Source of the DNA: Pseudomonadota bacterium
Lineage (GTDB): Bacteria > Pseudomonadota > Gammaproteobacteria > Xanthomonadales > Rhodanobacteraceae
DNA: 6,302 nucleotides
Direction: 5' to 3'
NCBI GenBank assembly: GCA_021798675.1
Contig: JAJZGE010000119.1
Location: forward strand, 1-6,302
Shown here: positions 1 to 5,739 of the stretch, piece after piece
How positions within the stretch are numbered: the stretch's first letter is position 1
Layout of the letters: every line of letters begins with the position of its first letter
Program-made: the position numbers and the translations under genes
The notes under the pieces: model-generated
Database searches by the model: none
What the model saw: only the letters and a program-made list of their open reading frames with translations
What the model was told of the DNA's origin: nothing

Positions 1-255
1 GCAGACATGACGCGCGCCATGGCCGGCGACTTCGTCGAGGATGTCGTCGATGGCCCGCCATTCGCCGCCGTGGAAGGAATAGGTGGTGTCGCACCAGCTG
101 CAGCGCAGAGGGCACCCGGTGAGGCGCACGAACACGGTGCGCCAGCCGATGGCGTCGGCCTCGCCCTGGATCGAGTGGAAGATCTCGGTGATGCGCAACC
201 GCTCGGCGGCAACCGCGGGCGCGGCGGTCACCGCGCTATGGCCTGCATCGCCCAC
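1..255 (-). CDS. queE: 7-carboxy-7-deazaguanine synthase QueE, N-terminal part (cut by window edge)
   Basis: QueE is a radical-SAM enzyme that converts 6-carboxytetrahydropterin to 7-carboxy-7-deazaguanine, the ring-contraction step toward preQ0 and queuosine. Only the first ~85 residues are present; the frame is still open at base 1. Visible are ITEIFHSIQGEA (residues 22-33) and the cysteine cluster CPLRCSWC (C48, C52, C55), a CxxxCxxC motif that would bind the 4Fe-4S cluster, followed by DTTYSFHGGEW. The start is uncertain. An in-frame TAG lies upstream at 289-291 and no ATG follows it. GTG at 255 is used here because a GAGG sits 8 bases upstream and it lies 10 bases after the cpoB stop. 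GTG at 231 (protein beginning MTAAPAVAAERL) is nearly as good and would shorten it by 8 residues. The tight spacing suggests co-transcription with cpoB. Identity is well supported by motif and by its usual position downstream of cpoB. Confidence 0.9.
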   Translation of the reverse strand, partial: MGDAGHSAVTAAPAVAAERLRITEIFHSIQGEADAIGWRTVFVRLTGCPLRCSWCDTTYSFHGGEWRAIDDILDEVAGHGARHVC

Positions 256-265
256 CGCCACGACC

Positions 266-1108
266 TCAACCGCCCCGCTGGATGCGGCCTAGCCGCTCCT
301 TCGCCAGGCTGGCGGCCTTGGAGCCCGGGTACTTGCTGATCACCGCCTTGAGCGTGGTTGCGGCTGCCGGCACCTGCTTCAGCTCGTACTGGCAATAGCC
401 GACCTTGAGCAGCGCATCGGGCGCCTTTTCGCTCTGCGGGAAACGGCTCAACAGTTGCTGGAACGCTTCCAGCGCCACCTTGTAATTGGTGGTGACGTAA
501 TACGACTCGCCCAGCCAGTACAAGGCGTTCGAGGCCAGCGGCTGGTCCGGGTACTTCTCGATGAAGGTGCGAAACTGCCGCGAGGCGCCCACGTAGTCGC
601 CCCCGCGCAGGGTCTTGAAGGCAGCGTCATAGGACGCCTCCATGGCGGCCCTGTCGCCCGCCGACAGCGGCTTGGCGGCGCTCGTCGCAGCCTGGGCCGG
701 TGCGGCGGCGGAGCTACCCGCAGCTGGCGCGACCGCCGAGGCTGCAGGCGCGCTGCTGGCCGAGGCCGGCGCCGTGCCCTGCTGGTTGCCAGCCTCGAGC
801 CGCCCAAGGCGGGAGTCGAGGTCGACGTATTGATCCTTGCTCTTGTCCTGGAGCAGTTGCAGCTGATGCTGCAGTTCCTCGATCTGACCCTGCATGTCGC
901 GCAATTGCGACTGCATCTGCTGCATCTGGTTGACCTGCGCAGCAGCGGCCTGATCCTTGTTCTGCGCCCGCTGCTCGAGCAGGGAGACGCGGTCAGCCAG
1001 GCTCAATCGCGAATCCTGTGCGAACACCGGAACCACGAAAAGCATGGCGGACGCAAATGCGCCCGCCATGCTCGCCTTGGCTGCAATTTTGCTGGCCAGT
1101 GGCTTCAT
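266..1108 (-). CDS. cpoB: Cell division coordinator CpoB (YbgF), TPR protein of the Tol-Pal system
   Basis: CpoB is a periplasmic protein known in E. coli to bind TolA and to couple outer-membrane constriction to septal peptidoglycan synthesis. The 280-residue product (E. coli about 263) has a signal peptide at residues 1-30, with likely cleavage after VFA and before QD. Residues about 35-105 are a Gln-rich coiled coil (LLEQRAQN, MQQMQSQLRDMQGQIEELQ) that in the family mediates trimerisation. Residues 110-150 are a low-complexity Ala/Ser/Pro linker, about 40 residues long. Three TPR units then follow, at roughly 158-191, 195-228 and 232-265 (for example ASNALYWLGESYY and APDALLKVGYCQYE). The ATG lies 3 bases after the pal stop, with only a weak GAG as ribosome binding site, so coupling to pal translation is likely. 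M14 is a less likely alternative start because it would remove the basic n-region of the signal peptide. Confidence 0.95.
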   Translation of the reverse strand: MKPLASKIAAKASMAGAFASAMLFVVPVFAQDSRLSLADRVSLLEQRAQNKDQAAAAQVNQMQQMQSQLRDMQGQIEELQHQLQLLQDKSKDQYVDLDSRLGRLEAGNQQGTAPASASSAPAASAVAPAAGSSAAAPAQAATSAAKPLSAGDRAAMEASYDAAFKTLRGGDYVGASRQFRTFIEKYPDQPLASNALYWLGESYYVTTNYKVALEAFQQLLSRFPQSEKAPDALLKVGYCQYELKQVPAAATTLKAVISKYPGSKAASLAKERLGRIQRGG

Positions 1109-1111
1109 CGC

Positions 1112-1621
1112 TTACTCGGCCGTGTACACGATCTCGACGCGACGGTTCTTGCTCCAGCAATCCTCGTTGTGCTCGCGGCACACCGGCTTTTCCTTGCCGT
1201 AGGAGATCACGCTGATCTGGCTGGCCGAGGCGCCATTGGCCTGCAGAGCGCTGGACACGGCATTGCCACGACGCTCGCCGAGGCCCAGGTTGTATTCCTT
1301 GGAGCCGCGCTCGTCGGTGTTGCCTTCCAGACGCATCCGCGCCATCGGGCGGTCCTGCAGGTACTTGGCGTGGCAAGCCATGATGGCCTGGAACTCCGGC
1401 TTGATTTCGTCCTTGTCGAAATCGAAGTACACCACGCGCTGCTTGAGGCAGGCGTCGGTGTTGAGGTCGGCCGGCGTGTACTTGCCGCTGGTCTCGGCCG
1501 GCTGGGTCGGGGCGACAGGCGCGCTGGCCGGAGCCTGCGGCTTGACTTCCTGCTTCTTGGAACAGGCGGCCGCGCCAACGCAGAGCAGGGCGACCAGGGC
1601 GACGCGAACGGTCTTATTCAT
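1112..1621 (-). CDS. pal: Peptidoglycan-associated lipoprotein Pal
   Basis: Pal is an outer-membrane lipoprotein that grips peptidoglycan through an OmpA-like domain and is relocated by TolA/TolB during division. The 169-residue product starts with a lipoprotein signal, MNKTVRVALVALLCVGAAAC, with C20 as the lipidated cysteine. The residue at -3 is Ala rather than the commoner Leu. A Pro/Ala/Lys-rich tether covers about 21-55 and the OmpA-like domain about 60-167. It contains VVYFDFDKDEIKPE, then EGNTDERGSKEYNLGLGERRGNAV, with the diaminopimelate-binding pair D103 and R118 spaced 15 residues apart as in OmpA, and ends with SKNRRVEIVY. Extra cysteines C58, C83, C148 and C155 are present; C148/C155 flank a loop where, as I recall it, E. 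coli Pal has none. The ATG has a good AAGGA 8 bases upstream. Unlike its neighbours it sits behind a 252-base gap, so it may have its own promoter. Confidence 0.97.
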   Translation of the reverse strand: MNKTVRVALVALLCVGAAACSKKQEVKPQAPASAPVAPTQPAETSGKYTPADLNTDACLKQRVVYFDFDKDEIKPEFQAIMACHAKYLQDRPMARMRLEGNTDERGSKEYNLGLGERRGNAVSSALQANGASASQISVISYGKEKPVCREHNEDCWSKNRRVEIVYTAE

Positions 1622-1629
1622 GGTGACGA

Positions 1630-1635
1630 TCCTTC
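1630..1635 (-). promoter_or_regulatory. Ribosome binding site of pal
   Basis: On the minus strand the sequence GAAGGA ends 8 bases before the pal ATG at 1621. It is a strong purine-rich Shine-Dalgarno match and supports this ATG over any other start. It fits independent, high-level translation of pal, in contrast to the overlapped starts of the genes upstream. Confidence 0.75.
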
Positions 1636-1767
1636 AAACGTGTGTGAGATCCGGCATACAGTGACGGACGGGTTACGGGACGTTATCGCCGGTGGACCGG
1701 CTGTTGTTTGTTTTGGTGTAGCAAAAACCAACGGCGTGCGATGCGTGCCTTCAATGGCTGGCCATGG

Positions 1768-1786
1768 CGCAATATTGCCTATTGCG
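1768..1786. repeat. Inverted repeat CGCAAT-N7-ATTGCG in the tolB-pal gap
   Basis: Two 6-base arms are exact reverse complements separated by 7 bases. A second, perfect 10-base palindrome (GCAATATTGC, 1769-1778) overlaps the left arm. The A/T content of its centre stands out from the surrounding GC-rich DNA. This could be a protein-binding dyad near a promoter for pal. A chance origin is also possible because the arms are short, and no known regulator site is recognised. Confidence 0.3.
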
Positions 1787-1799
1787 TTTCGGCCGGCAA
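1771..1799 (-). promoter_or_regulatory. Weak candidate sigma-70-like promoter upstream of pal
   Basis: On the minus strand TTGCCG (1799-1794; matches TTGACA at the leading TTG only) is separated by 17 bases from AATATT (1776-1771; four of six matches to TATAAT). The -10 element lies inside the dyad at 1768-1786. It would give a leader of about 140 bases before pal. The match is poor and is reported only because it is the best in the gap and the long gap calls for an explanation. Confidence 0.2.
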
Positions 1800-1873
1800 A
1801 ACACGCCGGGCGCGACCCTTGCGGGCCGTCCCCGGCTTCGACCGTCGCAGGCGAGTGCGGCGGCGCGAATCGC

Positions 1874-3211
1874 TCACTGCTGTTGTCTGTACGGCCCCCA
1901 GGCAGGATCGCTCACGCTGCCGTTGGCAAGCGCGAGGCGCTGACGCACCATGCCATCGGACGAAGTGGCATAGAGCACGCCGCGCGGACCTTCGGTGGCG
2001 CCGTACAACAACATGCTGGCGTTCGGTGCCCAACTGGGGCCGAAATCCAGCGGTCCGGGCGATAGGTAATGCACCTGCCCTCCCAGACTGAGATCCATGA
2101 CAGCAATACGATACACGTTCCCGTTGCCCTGCACCATGGCAAGTTCCTTGCCGTCGTAGGTTATGGCGGAGTTGGAGTTGTACGTGCCCTGGAAGCTGAT
2201 GCGCTGGGCCGTGCCGCCACTCGCGGGAACCTGGTAGATCTGCGGGCGACCGGAGCGGTCCGAGGTGAAATACAGGGACTTTCCGTCCGGCGCCCAGACC
2301 GGCTCGGTATCGATGGCGGGGTTGTGGGTCAGGCGGGTTTCCTGGCGGCTCGCCAGGTTGAGCAAGTACAGCTCGGGATTGCCCTGGAAGGACAGCGACA
2401 CCGCCAGCTCGCGCCCGTCCGGCGACCACGCCGGGGCGCCGTTGATGCCCTTCTTGTGCGCCTCCACCAACTGGCGGGCGCCCGTGGTGAGATCCTGCAC
2501 GTAGACCTGCGAATTGCCACTCTCGAAGGAAACGTAGGCGATCTTCTTGCCGTCCGGCGACCACGCCGGCGACATCAGCGGCTCGTGCGAGCGTGCCACC
2601 ACCTGCGGGTTGTAGCCGTCCGAATCGGCCACCACCAGCGAGTAGGTGGTGTTGTCGCCCAGGCCCACCCGGGTGATGTAGGCGATGCGGGTCCAGAATG
2701 CACCACGCACGCCGGTGATCTTCTGGTAGATCGCATCGGCGATCTGGTGCGCCACGCCGCGCAGGTCGCCGGCCGGCGCCGTGAAATAGGCCGCCAGCAG
2801 GTTCTGCTGCTTGTTCACGTCCCACAGCTCGTAGCTGACCTTCAGCATGCCGTTGCCGGCATCGCTGATGCTGCCCACCGTGATGTAGTCCTGCTTGAGC
2901 AGGCGCCAGGTGCCGAAGTTGATATCCGCGCCCTTGGACGGGAGCTCCACGATGTCGCTCTTGGCCAGCGCCCGGAACTTGCCGCAGCGGTTGAGATCGT
3001 TGCGGATCACGTCGGCCACGTCGGTGGGCAACGGCGCCAGTCCGGGCTGGGCGAACGGCACCACGGCGATCGGCGTGGCGGTTTTCACGCCACCGACGAC
3101 CTGGATGTCCAGCCCGGAGGATTGCGCGGCCGCCGGACCGGCGAACAACGCCGCCACCAGCAGGAGGATGAGGGCGTACAGCGAGGTCGGTTTGCGCATG
3201 AGGCTCGTCAT
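1874..3211 (-). CDS. tolB: Tol-Pal system periplasmic propeller protein TolB
   Basis: TolB is a soluble periplasmic protein that binds Pal through its propeller and TolA through its N-terminus. The 445-residue product has a signal peptide (hydrophobic LYALILLLVAALFAG, probable cleavage after PAAA near residue 29). An N-terminal alpha/beta domain covers about 30-170, including PIAVVPF and the LNRCGKF segment that matches the family's RNSGKF. A beta-propeller covers about 172-440. Its blades show the TolB/WD-like PxWxPDG signature at 215-221, 260-266 and 304-310, with degenerate copies at 392-398 (PSWAPNA) and near 436-440. The chosen ATG overlaps the tolA stop as ATGA, which implies translational coupling. 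An in-frame ATG at 3199 (MRKPTSL) also leaves a good signal peptide and cannot be excluded. The frame stays open upstream to 3334, but that extension lies within tolA and precedes the signal peptide, so it is rejected. Confidence 0.97.
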   Translation of the reverse strand: MTSLMRKPTSLYALILLLVAALFAGPAAAQSSGLDIQVVGGVKTATPIAVVPFAQPGLAPLPTDVADVIRNDLNRCGKFRALAKSDIVELPSKGADINFGTWRLLKQDYITVGSISDAGNGMLKVSYELWDVNKQQNLLAAYFTAPAGDLRGVAHQIADAIYQKITGVRGAFWTRIAYITRVGLGDNTTYSLVVADSDGYNPQVVARSHEPLMSPAWSPDGKKIAYVSFESGNSQVYVQDLTTGARQLVEAHKKGINGAPAWSPDGRELAVSLSFQGNPELYLLNLASRQETRLTHNPAIDTEPVWAPDGKSLYFTSDRSGRPQIYQVPASGGTAQRISFQGTYNSNSAITYDGKELAMVQGNGNVYRIAVMDLSLGGQVHYLSPGPLDFGPSWAPNASMLLYGATEGPRGVLYATSSDGMVRQRLALANGSVSDPAWGPYRQQQ

Positions 3212-4152
3212 TGCGGCGTGAAGGTGATGGTCAGTTTGCGCTGGAAAACGCTCTCGAAACCTTTGTACGGCAAGGTCCTGGTGCGCAGGACCGCGTTTTC
3301 CACCGAGCGCCGGCCCGCATCGTCGTAGGGGCAACTGGGATCGACCGTGGCGCTCATCACGTCACCGCCGGGCAGCTGCACGATGTGGACCTTGCACGGA
3401 ACGTTCGGCATGTTATCCGGCCTTAACCAATTCGGCGTGACCGCATTCTGAATGGCTGCGGCGTACGCATCGGCAAGGTTGGTGTTCTTCGCGTTGTTGC
3501 CGGTCTGCCGCTGCGCGGCGTTGGGCAGGTCGGGCAGGCCGTCGTTCTGCGCGTTCTTCAGTTCGGCCAACTGCTGCCTGGCCTGCCTGGCCCGGCTGTC
3601 CATTTTCCTGGTCTGCGCCGCGGCCGCATCCATCTGGGCGAGCATCTCGTCGACCTTCTTCAGCTCCTCCTGCTTTTTCTTTTGCGCGGCCTGCGCGTCC
3701 AGCTCGGCCTGGCGCTGGCGCTGCTTCTCCTCCTGCACCCGCTTCTCCTCGGCCTGCTGCAACCCCTGTTCGACCACGCGCTCCTGATCCTTCACGTCGG
3801 GATGCTTGGGCGGCGGCGGCAACGGCGCGATCTTGGGCTGCGTCACGGGCGGCGGCGGTGGCGGCGGCACCGAGGGCGGCGGCGGCACGGTGTGCGGGAC
3901 CGGCTTGACCTTCGCCGCTTTCGGCGGCGGGCTGCCGGTCGGACCAATCAAGGTGGCCTGGATTACCGGCCCCTGCAGTTCGAGCGGCCGCGAACAGGTG
4001 ATCGGGTTCATCCACGCCGGCAGATGCAGCGCGTTGAAGAAGCTTTCATAGCTGGAGCACGGCAGCACCGCGAGAAACAGGAACGCGAGGATGCCGAGAT
4101 GCAACAGTGCGGACAGCACCACCGCACGCGGGATGCCCTTACGGTCGTCCAT
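3208..4152 (-). CDS. tolA: TolA, inner-membrane-anchored trans-envelope arm
   Basis: TolA is anchored in the inner membrane by one helix, is energised by TolQR, and reaches across the periplasm to TolB and Pal. The 314-residue product (E. coli 421) has its transmembrane helix at about 9-31. It includes SALLHLG, in which S14 and H18 reproduce the SxxxH spacing of E. coli TolA that contacts TolQ. Residues 32-71 form a juxtamembrane segment with C32 and C53. Residues 72-118 are very proline-rich (runs of PPPPPP). Residues 121-205 are a Glu/Gln/Lys/Ala-rich long helix (domain II), much shorter than in E. coli. Residues about 222-314 are the TolA C-terminal domain (YAAAIQNAVTPNW ... KLTITFTP), with C253 and C274 likely forming the domain's disulfide. 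The ATG at 4152 has AGGG 5 bases upstream; GTG at 4158, two codons earlier, is an alternative. The start overlaps tolR by 14 bases. Confidence 0.95.
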   Translation of the reverse strand: MDDRKGIPRAVVLSALLHLGILAFLFLAVLPCSSYESFFNALHLPAWMNPITCSRPLELQGPVIQATLIGPTGSPPPKAAKVKPVPHTVPPPPSVPPPPPPPVTQPKIAPLPPPPKHPDVKDQERVVEQGLQQAEEKRVQEEKQRQRQAELDAQAAQKKKQEELKKVDEMLAQMDAAAAQTRKMDSRARQARQQLAELKNAQNDGLPDLPNAAQRQTGNNAKNTNLADAYAAAIQNAVTPNWLRPDNMPNVPCKVHIVQLPGGDVMSATVDPSCPYDDAGRRSVENAVLRTRTLPYKGFESVFQRKLTITFTPQ

Positions 4153-4600
4153 GGGCACCCTGACCCTGGCTGGAACCGTCGCCGGGCGTGCTCATCAGGC
4201 CGACCTTGTCCACGCCAGCCTGCTGCAGGTCGGCCAGCACCTTGTAGACGCCGCCGTAGTTGCCGCTGGTGTCGCCAGCCACCAGCACGCTGAGCTGCTG
4301 GTTGGCATCCAGGAATGCCTTGACCTTGGTCTGCAGCCCCGCCTCGTCCACCGGCTGCGGCTTGCCGTTGCCCATGATCAGGGAGAGCGAGCCATCCTTC
4401 GCCACCTGCACGATCAGGTTGTCCTTCTTGGCCTGCAGGGCCTTGGCGTTCGCCTGCGGCAGGTTCACGTTCACGTTGGAGTTCAGCATGGGCGTGGTCA
4501 CCATGAAGATGATCAGCAGCACCAGCATCACGTCGATGTAGGGAACGACGTTGATCTCGGATTTCAGCTTGTAGCGCTTGGGGCGCTTCGCGTTGCGCAT
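4139..4600 (-). CDS. tolR: TolR, proton-channel subunit of the Tol motor
   Basis: TolR is an ExbD/TolR-family inner-membrane protein that with TolQ converts proton flow into movement of TolA. The 153-residue product (E. coli 142) has a basic cytoplasmic N-terminus (RNAKRPKRYKLKSEINVVP), then one transmembrane helix at about 20-38. The essential membrane aspartate is D23, in YIDVMLVLLIIFMV, the same number as in E. coli. Residues about 42-140 are the periplasmic domain (VNVNLPQA, LIVQVAKDGSLSLIMGNG, VLVAGDTSGNYGGVYKVLADLQQAGVD with residues kept in family order). A short Gly/Ser/Gln-rich tail ends the protein. The ATG has GGAG 7 bases upstream and sits 13 bases after the tolQ stop; the 3' end overlaps tolA in a different frame. 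The intact Asp argues for a working motor. Confidence 0.97.
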   Translation of the reverse strand: MRNAKRPKRYKLKSEINVVPYIDVMLVLLIIFMVTTPMLNSNVNVNLPQANAKALQAKKDNLIVQVAKDGSLSLIMGNGKPQPVDEAGLQTKVKAFLDANQQLSVLVAGDTSGNYGGVYKVLADLQQAGVDKVGLMSTPGDGSSQGQGAHGRP

Positions 4601-4613
4601 GGCAGGGCTCCGG

Positions 4614-5297
4614 TCAGGCTGCGTCGTCGGCCTGGACCTGCCGCTGCAGCACGGAGGAGAACTCCTCCTGGAACACGTCGTAGCGCGAGGCGATGCGCTC
4701 CACCTTGGTGGCGTAGCGGTTGTAGGCCCACTGTGCGGGGATCGCGGCGAACAGGCCCATCGCGGTGGCGATCAACGCCTCGGAGATGTGCGGTGCGACC
4801 ACGGCGATGGTGACGTTCTTCATGTCACCCAGGCCCTGGAACGCTCCCATGATGCCCCACACCGTGCCGAACAGACCCACGTAGGGGCTGATCGAGCCGA
4901 CGTTGGCCAGGAACTCCAGGCTGCGCTCCAGCGCACCGATCTCGCGGGTGCTGGCCACCTGCATCGCGCGCTCGGCGCCCTCGATCACCCCGCGCGTGTC
5001 GTGCGTCTTGCGCTGGCGCTGGCGGGCGAATTCGCGGAAACCCGATTCGAAAATGGTTTCCAGGCCGCCCTCGGCGCCGCGATGGCTCACCTCGCGGAAC
5101 AACTGCGCCAGGTCGCCGCCGGACCAGAAGCGCTCCTCGAAGCCTTCCGCGTTCTCCAGCGCCGCCTTGGTCTGACCGTACTTGCGGATGATGATGACCC
5201 ACGACATGAAGGAGAACACCAGCAGGATCAGCAGCACGCCTATCACCGGCCAGCTGGCGTTGGCGATCAGTTCGAATACATTGAGTCCGCCGTTCAT
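4614..5297 (-). CDS. tolQ: TolQ, stator subunit of the Tol motor
   Basis: TolQ is a MotA/TolQ/ExbB-family inner-membrane protein that surrounds TolR and docks the TolA helix. The 227-residue product (E. coli 230) has three transmembrane helices, at about 15-37, 133-156 and 165-192, with the large cytoplasmic loop between the first two. The channel-lining threonines T145 (in GLFGTVWGIM) and T178 (in LIATAMGL) fall on the same numbers as in E. coli. SISPYVGLFGTVWGIM is the family signature. The ATG (MNGGLNVFELI) lies 31 bases after the ybgC stop; a GGAG is about 12 bases upstream, longer than usual. The frame is open for another 48 codons upstream, but that stretch is Cys/Pro-rich, overlaps ybgC and is unlike any TolQ, so it was left out. 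Confidence 0.97.
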   Translation of the reverse strand: MNGGLNVFELIANASWPVIGVLLILLVFSFMSWVIIIRKYGQTKAALENAEGFEERFWSGGDLAQLFREVSHRGAEGGLETIFESGFREFARQRQRKTHDTRGVIEGAERAMQVASTREIGALERSLEFLANVGSISPYVGLFGTVWGIMGAFQGLGDMKNVTIAVVAPHISEALIATAMGLFAAIPAQWAYNRYATKVERIASRYDVFQEEFSSVLQRQVQADDAA

Positions 5298-5328
5298 TGG
5301 CTTGGGGCACTCCGCGTCGGCAAGGGGG

Positions 5329-5739
5329 TCAGGGGGTGGATTCGGCGAACAGATCGGCGGGCATCGGCACGGGACGCATGCGCCGGACGTCCACGCAGGC
5401 CACGCGCACGCTGGCGCGAACCAGGCAGGTGCCATCGACACGATCTATCGTCTGACCGAACAGGATACTGGCAGCGCGCCGTTCCTTGACGGCCACGCTG
5501 ATCGACAATTCATCGTCCAGCAGGGCAGCGCGCAGGAAATCCAGCTGCATCTCGCGCACCAGGAAGGCCAGCCCGGTGCTCTCCTTGTAGGCCATCTGGT
5601 TCACGCCCAGCGCCCGCAGCCACTCGCTGCGGGCGCGCTCCAGAAACCGCAGGTAGCTGGCGTGATAGACCACGCCACCGGCGTCGGTGTCCTCCCAGTA
5701 CACCCGCACCGGCCAGCGGAAGGGTTCGCGCTCAGCCAT
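5329..5739 (-). CDS. ybgC: Tol-Pal-associated acyl-CoA thioesterase YbgC (hotdog fold)
   Basis: YbgC is a cytoplasmic hotdog-fold (4HBT) thioesterase that hydrolyses acyl-CoA esters. It is nearly always encoded beside tolQ, and its tie to phospholipid metabolism has been proposed rather than settled. The 136-residue product carries the family signature [25 protein letters not shown], written here in two parts: [10 protein letters not shown] (residues 13-22), where D17 is the presumed catalytic Asp, and [15 protein letters not shown] (23-37). Later come [15 protein letters not shown] and a SILFGQTI core strand. The ATG overlaps the end of ruvB as ATGGCTGA (8 bases) and has a G-rich GGGGGA 8 bases upstream. 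The frame extends 21 codons further upstream inside ruvB, but those residues are Arg/Ser-rich and not part of the family, so the shorter start is used. Confidence 0.95.
   Translation of the reverse strand: MAEREPFRWPVRVYWEDTDAGGVVYHASYLRFLERARSEWLRALGVNQMAYKESTGLAFLVREMQLDFLRAALLDDELSISVAVKERRAASILFGQTIDRVDGTCLVRASVRVACVDVRRMRPVPMPADLFAESTP

Larger units (their letters stand above)
1622..1873 (-). other. Non-coding gap between tolB and pal
   Basis: These 252 bases hold no plausible protein gene on either strand and are the only long non-coding gap in an otherwise packed cluster. On the minus strand, in transcription order, it holds a 6-bp hairpin with a GCAA loop (1813-1828, one G-U pair) and a weak -35/-10-like pair (1771-1799) overlapping a dyad (1768-1786). 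Next come a C/A-rich stretch (about 1702-1718), a 5-bp perfect hairpin (1688-1701) and the pal ribosome binding site. No hairpin is followed by a T-run on the minus strand, so no intrinsic terminator is visible and read-through from tolB into pal is expected. The gap may carry an internal promoter for pal-cpoB-queE; that is inference. Confidence 0.6.

Noticed and set aside
1688..1701. GC hairpin (GCCGG-TGGA-CCGGC) followed on the plus strand by a T-rich run, resembling a terminator
   Set aside because: The stem is only 5 bp, the run TGTTGTTTGTTTT is interrupted by G, and there is no plus-strand gene for it to end. On the minus strand the T-run is absent.
1813..1828. Hairpin with GCAA loop downstream of tolB as an intrinsic terminator
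   Set aside because: A 6-bp stem with one G-U pair and no following T-run on the minus strand; not enough to call a terminator.
455..2065. Open frame of 536 codons on the plus strand
   Set aside because: It lies antisense to cpoB, pal and tolB. Its product is His/Leu/Arg-rich low-complexity sequence with no recognisable domain, typical of shadow frames in GC-rich DNA.
2069..3328. Open frame of 419 codons on the plus strand
   Set aside because: Antisense to tolB and the end of tolA; composition is that of a shadow (Val/Gly/Arg/His-rich), with no signal, motif or start context to support it.
3212..3334. Possible N-terminal extension of TolB
   Set aside because: It is wholly inside tolA and would place 41 charged residues ahead of an ordinary signal peptide.
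5298..5441. Possible N-terminal extension of TolQ
   Set aside because: The 48 residues are Cys/Pro/Trp-rich, overlap ybgC and precede a start that gives exactly the family length and the E. coli residue numbering for T145 and T178.
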